A DNA stretch of 64,000 nucleotides from Brachyspira hyodysenteriae ATCC 27164. Its GTDB lineage: Bacteria > Spirochaetota > Brachyspiria > Brachyspirales > Brachyspiraceae. Position 1 is the first letter of the stretch, and the number at the start of each line of letters is the position of its first letter. Under the pieces are notes generated by a model. The model was not told the DNA's origin. It did not search any database and saw only the letters and a list, made by a program, of their open reading frames with translations. Below are positions 62,922 to 64,000 of this stretch, in pieces. A program made the translations under genes and the position numbers. The DNA lies in NCBI RefSeq assembly GCF_001676785.2, contig NZ_CP015910.2, positions 1,922,001-1,986,000 on the forward strand. The letters run 5' to 3'.

Positions 62922-63347
62922 TCAATCTATTATATTTTTCAAATCCTTTATTATAGTATCTATATTCGATAACTGCAAAGCAGAATAATTCTTCAATTTA
63001 TTTGCTATATATAAAAGCTTCTTAGTTTTCTCTATATGATCATAACTAAATAATATGCCTATAGGTACATTTAAAGCATTAGCTATTTTATTTAAATTTG
63101 TTATAGATATATTTCTTTTTCCTACCTCAACACTTTGAAGATATTTAGCTGATATTCCTGACATTTCTGCTATTTCAGATATTGTTTTAGTCTGTGATTT
63201 TCTTATAGCTCTTATATTATTTCCTACAGAAGATATAAGTTCATCATCATCTCTCAGTCTCTCTTTATTAGCATTATTTTCTTCTTTACTATCACTTAGA
63301 ATATTATTATAAAAAGGTTTCTTCAAATTCGTAGTAAGCATACTCAA
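62922..63347 (-). CDS. XRE-family transcriptional regulator
   Basis: A 141-aa DNA-binding protein. Residues about 43-100 form a Cro/C1-type helix-turn-helix domain (N-I-R-A-I-R-K-S-Q, then T-I-S-E-I-A-E-M-S-G-I-S-A-K-Y-L and N-L-N-K-I-A-N-A-L-N-V-P). The N-terminal 40 residues are polar, and the C-terminus has a helix that may dimerise. No metabolic or protease domain is attached. Its ATG overlaps the radC stop codon (ATGA), so the two are translationally coupled. Target unknown; autoregulation is possible. Confidence 0.88.
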   Translation of the reverse strand: MSMLTTNLKKPFYNNILSDSKEENNANKERLRDDDELISSVGNNIRAIRKSQTKTISEIAEMSGISAKYLQSVEVGKRNISITNLNKIANALNVPIGILFSYDHIEKTKKLLYIANKLKNYSALQLSNIDTIIKDLKNIID

Positions 63348-64000
63348 ACCTCCGCATTATGTCTGTATTTATCAAACATACCATCTTCTCTAAAACTATA
63401 AAAAGAATTGCCAGCAACTATAATATGATCAAGCATTTTTATATCCACCATTAAAAATGCTTTATATAAAACCTTTGTAATTTCAATATCTTCTTTTGAA
63501 GGTTTGGATATACCAGATGGGTGATTATGAGATATTATAACATAACTTGCTCCTAGTGATAATGATTTTTCTACTAAATCTCTTGGATATATAGTGGCAG
63601 AATCTATTGTGCCTCTGAATATATGATCCATAGATATGAATCTTTTATTACATCTAAACATATAATAGAAAAAGTTTCGAATTTTAATTTTCCTAATTTT
63701 ATAATAAGATAATTAATTAAATCTTTTTTCTTTATATGAGGAGAAGCAATTTTTAAACTGCTGAGTAAATAATATTCCAAAATAGAAGGAATACTTTTTA
63801 TCAGATTAATCTTTTTTGAATTAAGACCTTTAACTTTTGACAGTTCCTCTTCTGAAGCATTGACTATATTATGCAGATTGTAGAAATTATAATAAAGCTT
63901 TTCTACTATAGTATTCGCCTTATCTAAAGATATGCCATTGGATATAATTGAGGCTAATATTTGCTTTTCATTTGTTATATCGGCATTGGGATTTTCTAAG
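63344..64000 (-). pseudogene. radC: RadC (UPF0758/JAB domain), frameshifted and cut by the window edge
   Basis: The minus strand from 64000 encodes the helix-hairpin-helix half of RadC (A-S-I-I-S-N-G-I-S then E-L-S-K-V-K-G-L) into the start of the JAB domain (F-E-T-F-S-I-I-C-L-D-V). There the frame breaks: the rest, N-K-R-F-I-S-M-D-H-I-F-R-G-T, is one base out. The shift lies at about 63649-63651, where one missing base would restore D-V-N-K-R. The remaining JAB domain has an intact metal site H-N-H-P-S-G-x4-S-x-x-D. An ATG at 63661 gives a 105-aa open fragment, but it lacks the domain's first strand. The 5' end is beyond the window. It could be a true mutation or a sequencing error. Confidence 0.8.

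Noticed and set aside
63344-63661. Complete short RadC starting at 63661
   Set aside because: The first strand of the JAB domain and the whole N-terminal half are encoded upstream in another frame, so this is a frameshifted gene.

Overview
The window is AT-rich bacterial chromosome that reads as a Brachyspira-type spirochaete. The grounds are very low GC, heavy AAA/ATA/TTA codon use, a flgB-flgC-fliE rod operon, a homologue of the long N-terminal module seen on spirochaetal GreA proteins, and large families of small-linker lipoproteins. This is family recognition only; the species was not determined. No rRNA, tRNA, CRISPR array or complete insertion sequence was found.

Layout. 1-25.5 kb is housekeeping and metabolism, almost all on the minus strand: the end of an ABC substrate-binding protein, aroA-ftsY, an exported rubrerythrin, an aminotransferase, a TPR/GreA-module pair, a four-gene hutI/TauE/PHP/nucleotide-kinase-like operon, a HEAT + MinD-like pair, a radical SAM activase, an M20 amidohydrolase, a [2Fe-2S]-protein/nifU/nifS iron-sulfur operon (the first gene is only 58 codons), a GT28-type glycosyltransferase, rpsA-cmk, and galT with a membrane glycosyltransferase. 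25.8-34.3 kb is a surface-glycan locus, mostly on the plus strand, with several glycosyltransferases and a methyltransferase. It also holds two decayed GT8 copies and two perfect microsatellites, (AGCCA)14 and (TGCT)15. 34.4-41.4 kb has an aldo/keto reductase, an MscS channel, a lipoprotein, a YqfO-like protein, two dicarboxylate symporters and a PatB/MalY lyase. 41.6-46 kb has the flagellar rod operon, a TPR protein and an HAD phosphatase. 46.2-51.5 kb has def, a Gph-like phosphatase, a LysM/M23 murein hydrolase, a GGDEF protein and a K+/H+-type antiporter. 51.6-62.8 kb is an array of five lipoprotein genes: four paralogues of one family and one ankyrin protein, plus an Rpn/PD-(D/E)XK gene. 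Most of these carry near-copies of one promoter and one terminator. The window ends in an XRE regulator and a frameshifted radC.

The most unusual signals are as follows. (1) Two ~300-bp intergenic elements (14.4 kb and 43.9 kb) have two stems at equivalent positions that differ in sequence yet remain complementary, and one copy has 27-bp imperfect terminal inverted repeats. (2) The glycan locus carries pure repeat tracts; one lies between a start codon and a GT8 remnant in such a way that copy-number change would switch the frame. (3) A short basic/aromatic motif, W-x-I-P-x-x-K-L-R, is shared by enzymes of different folds in that locus. (4) The lipoprotein array ends in what looks like an LprI-type domain that has lost both cysteines, with signs of recent gene conversion and leader exchange.
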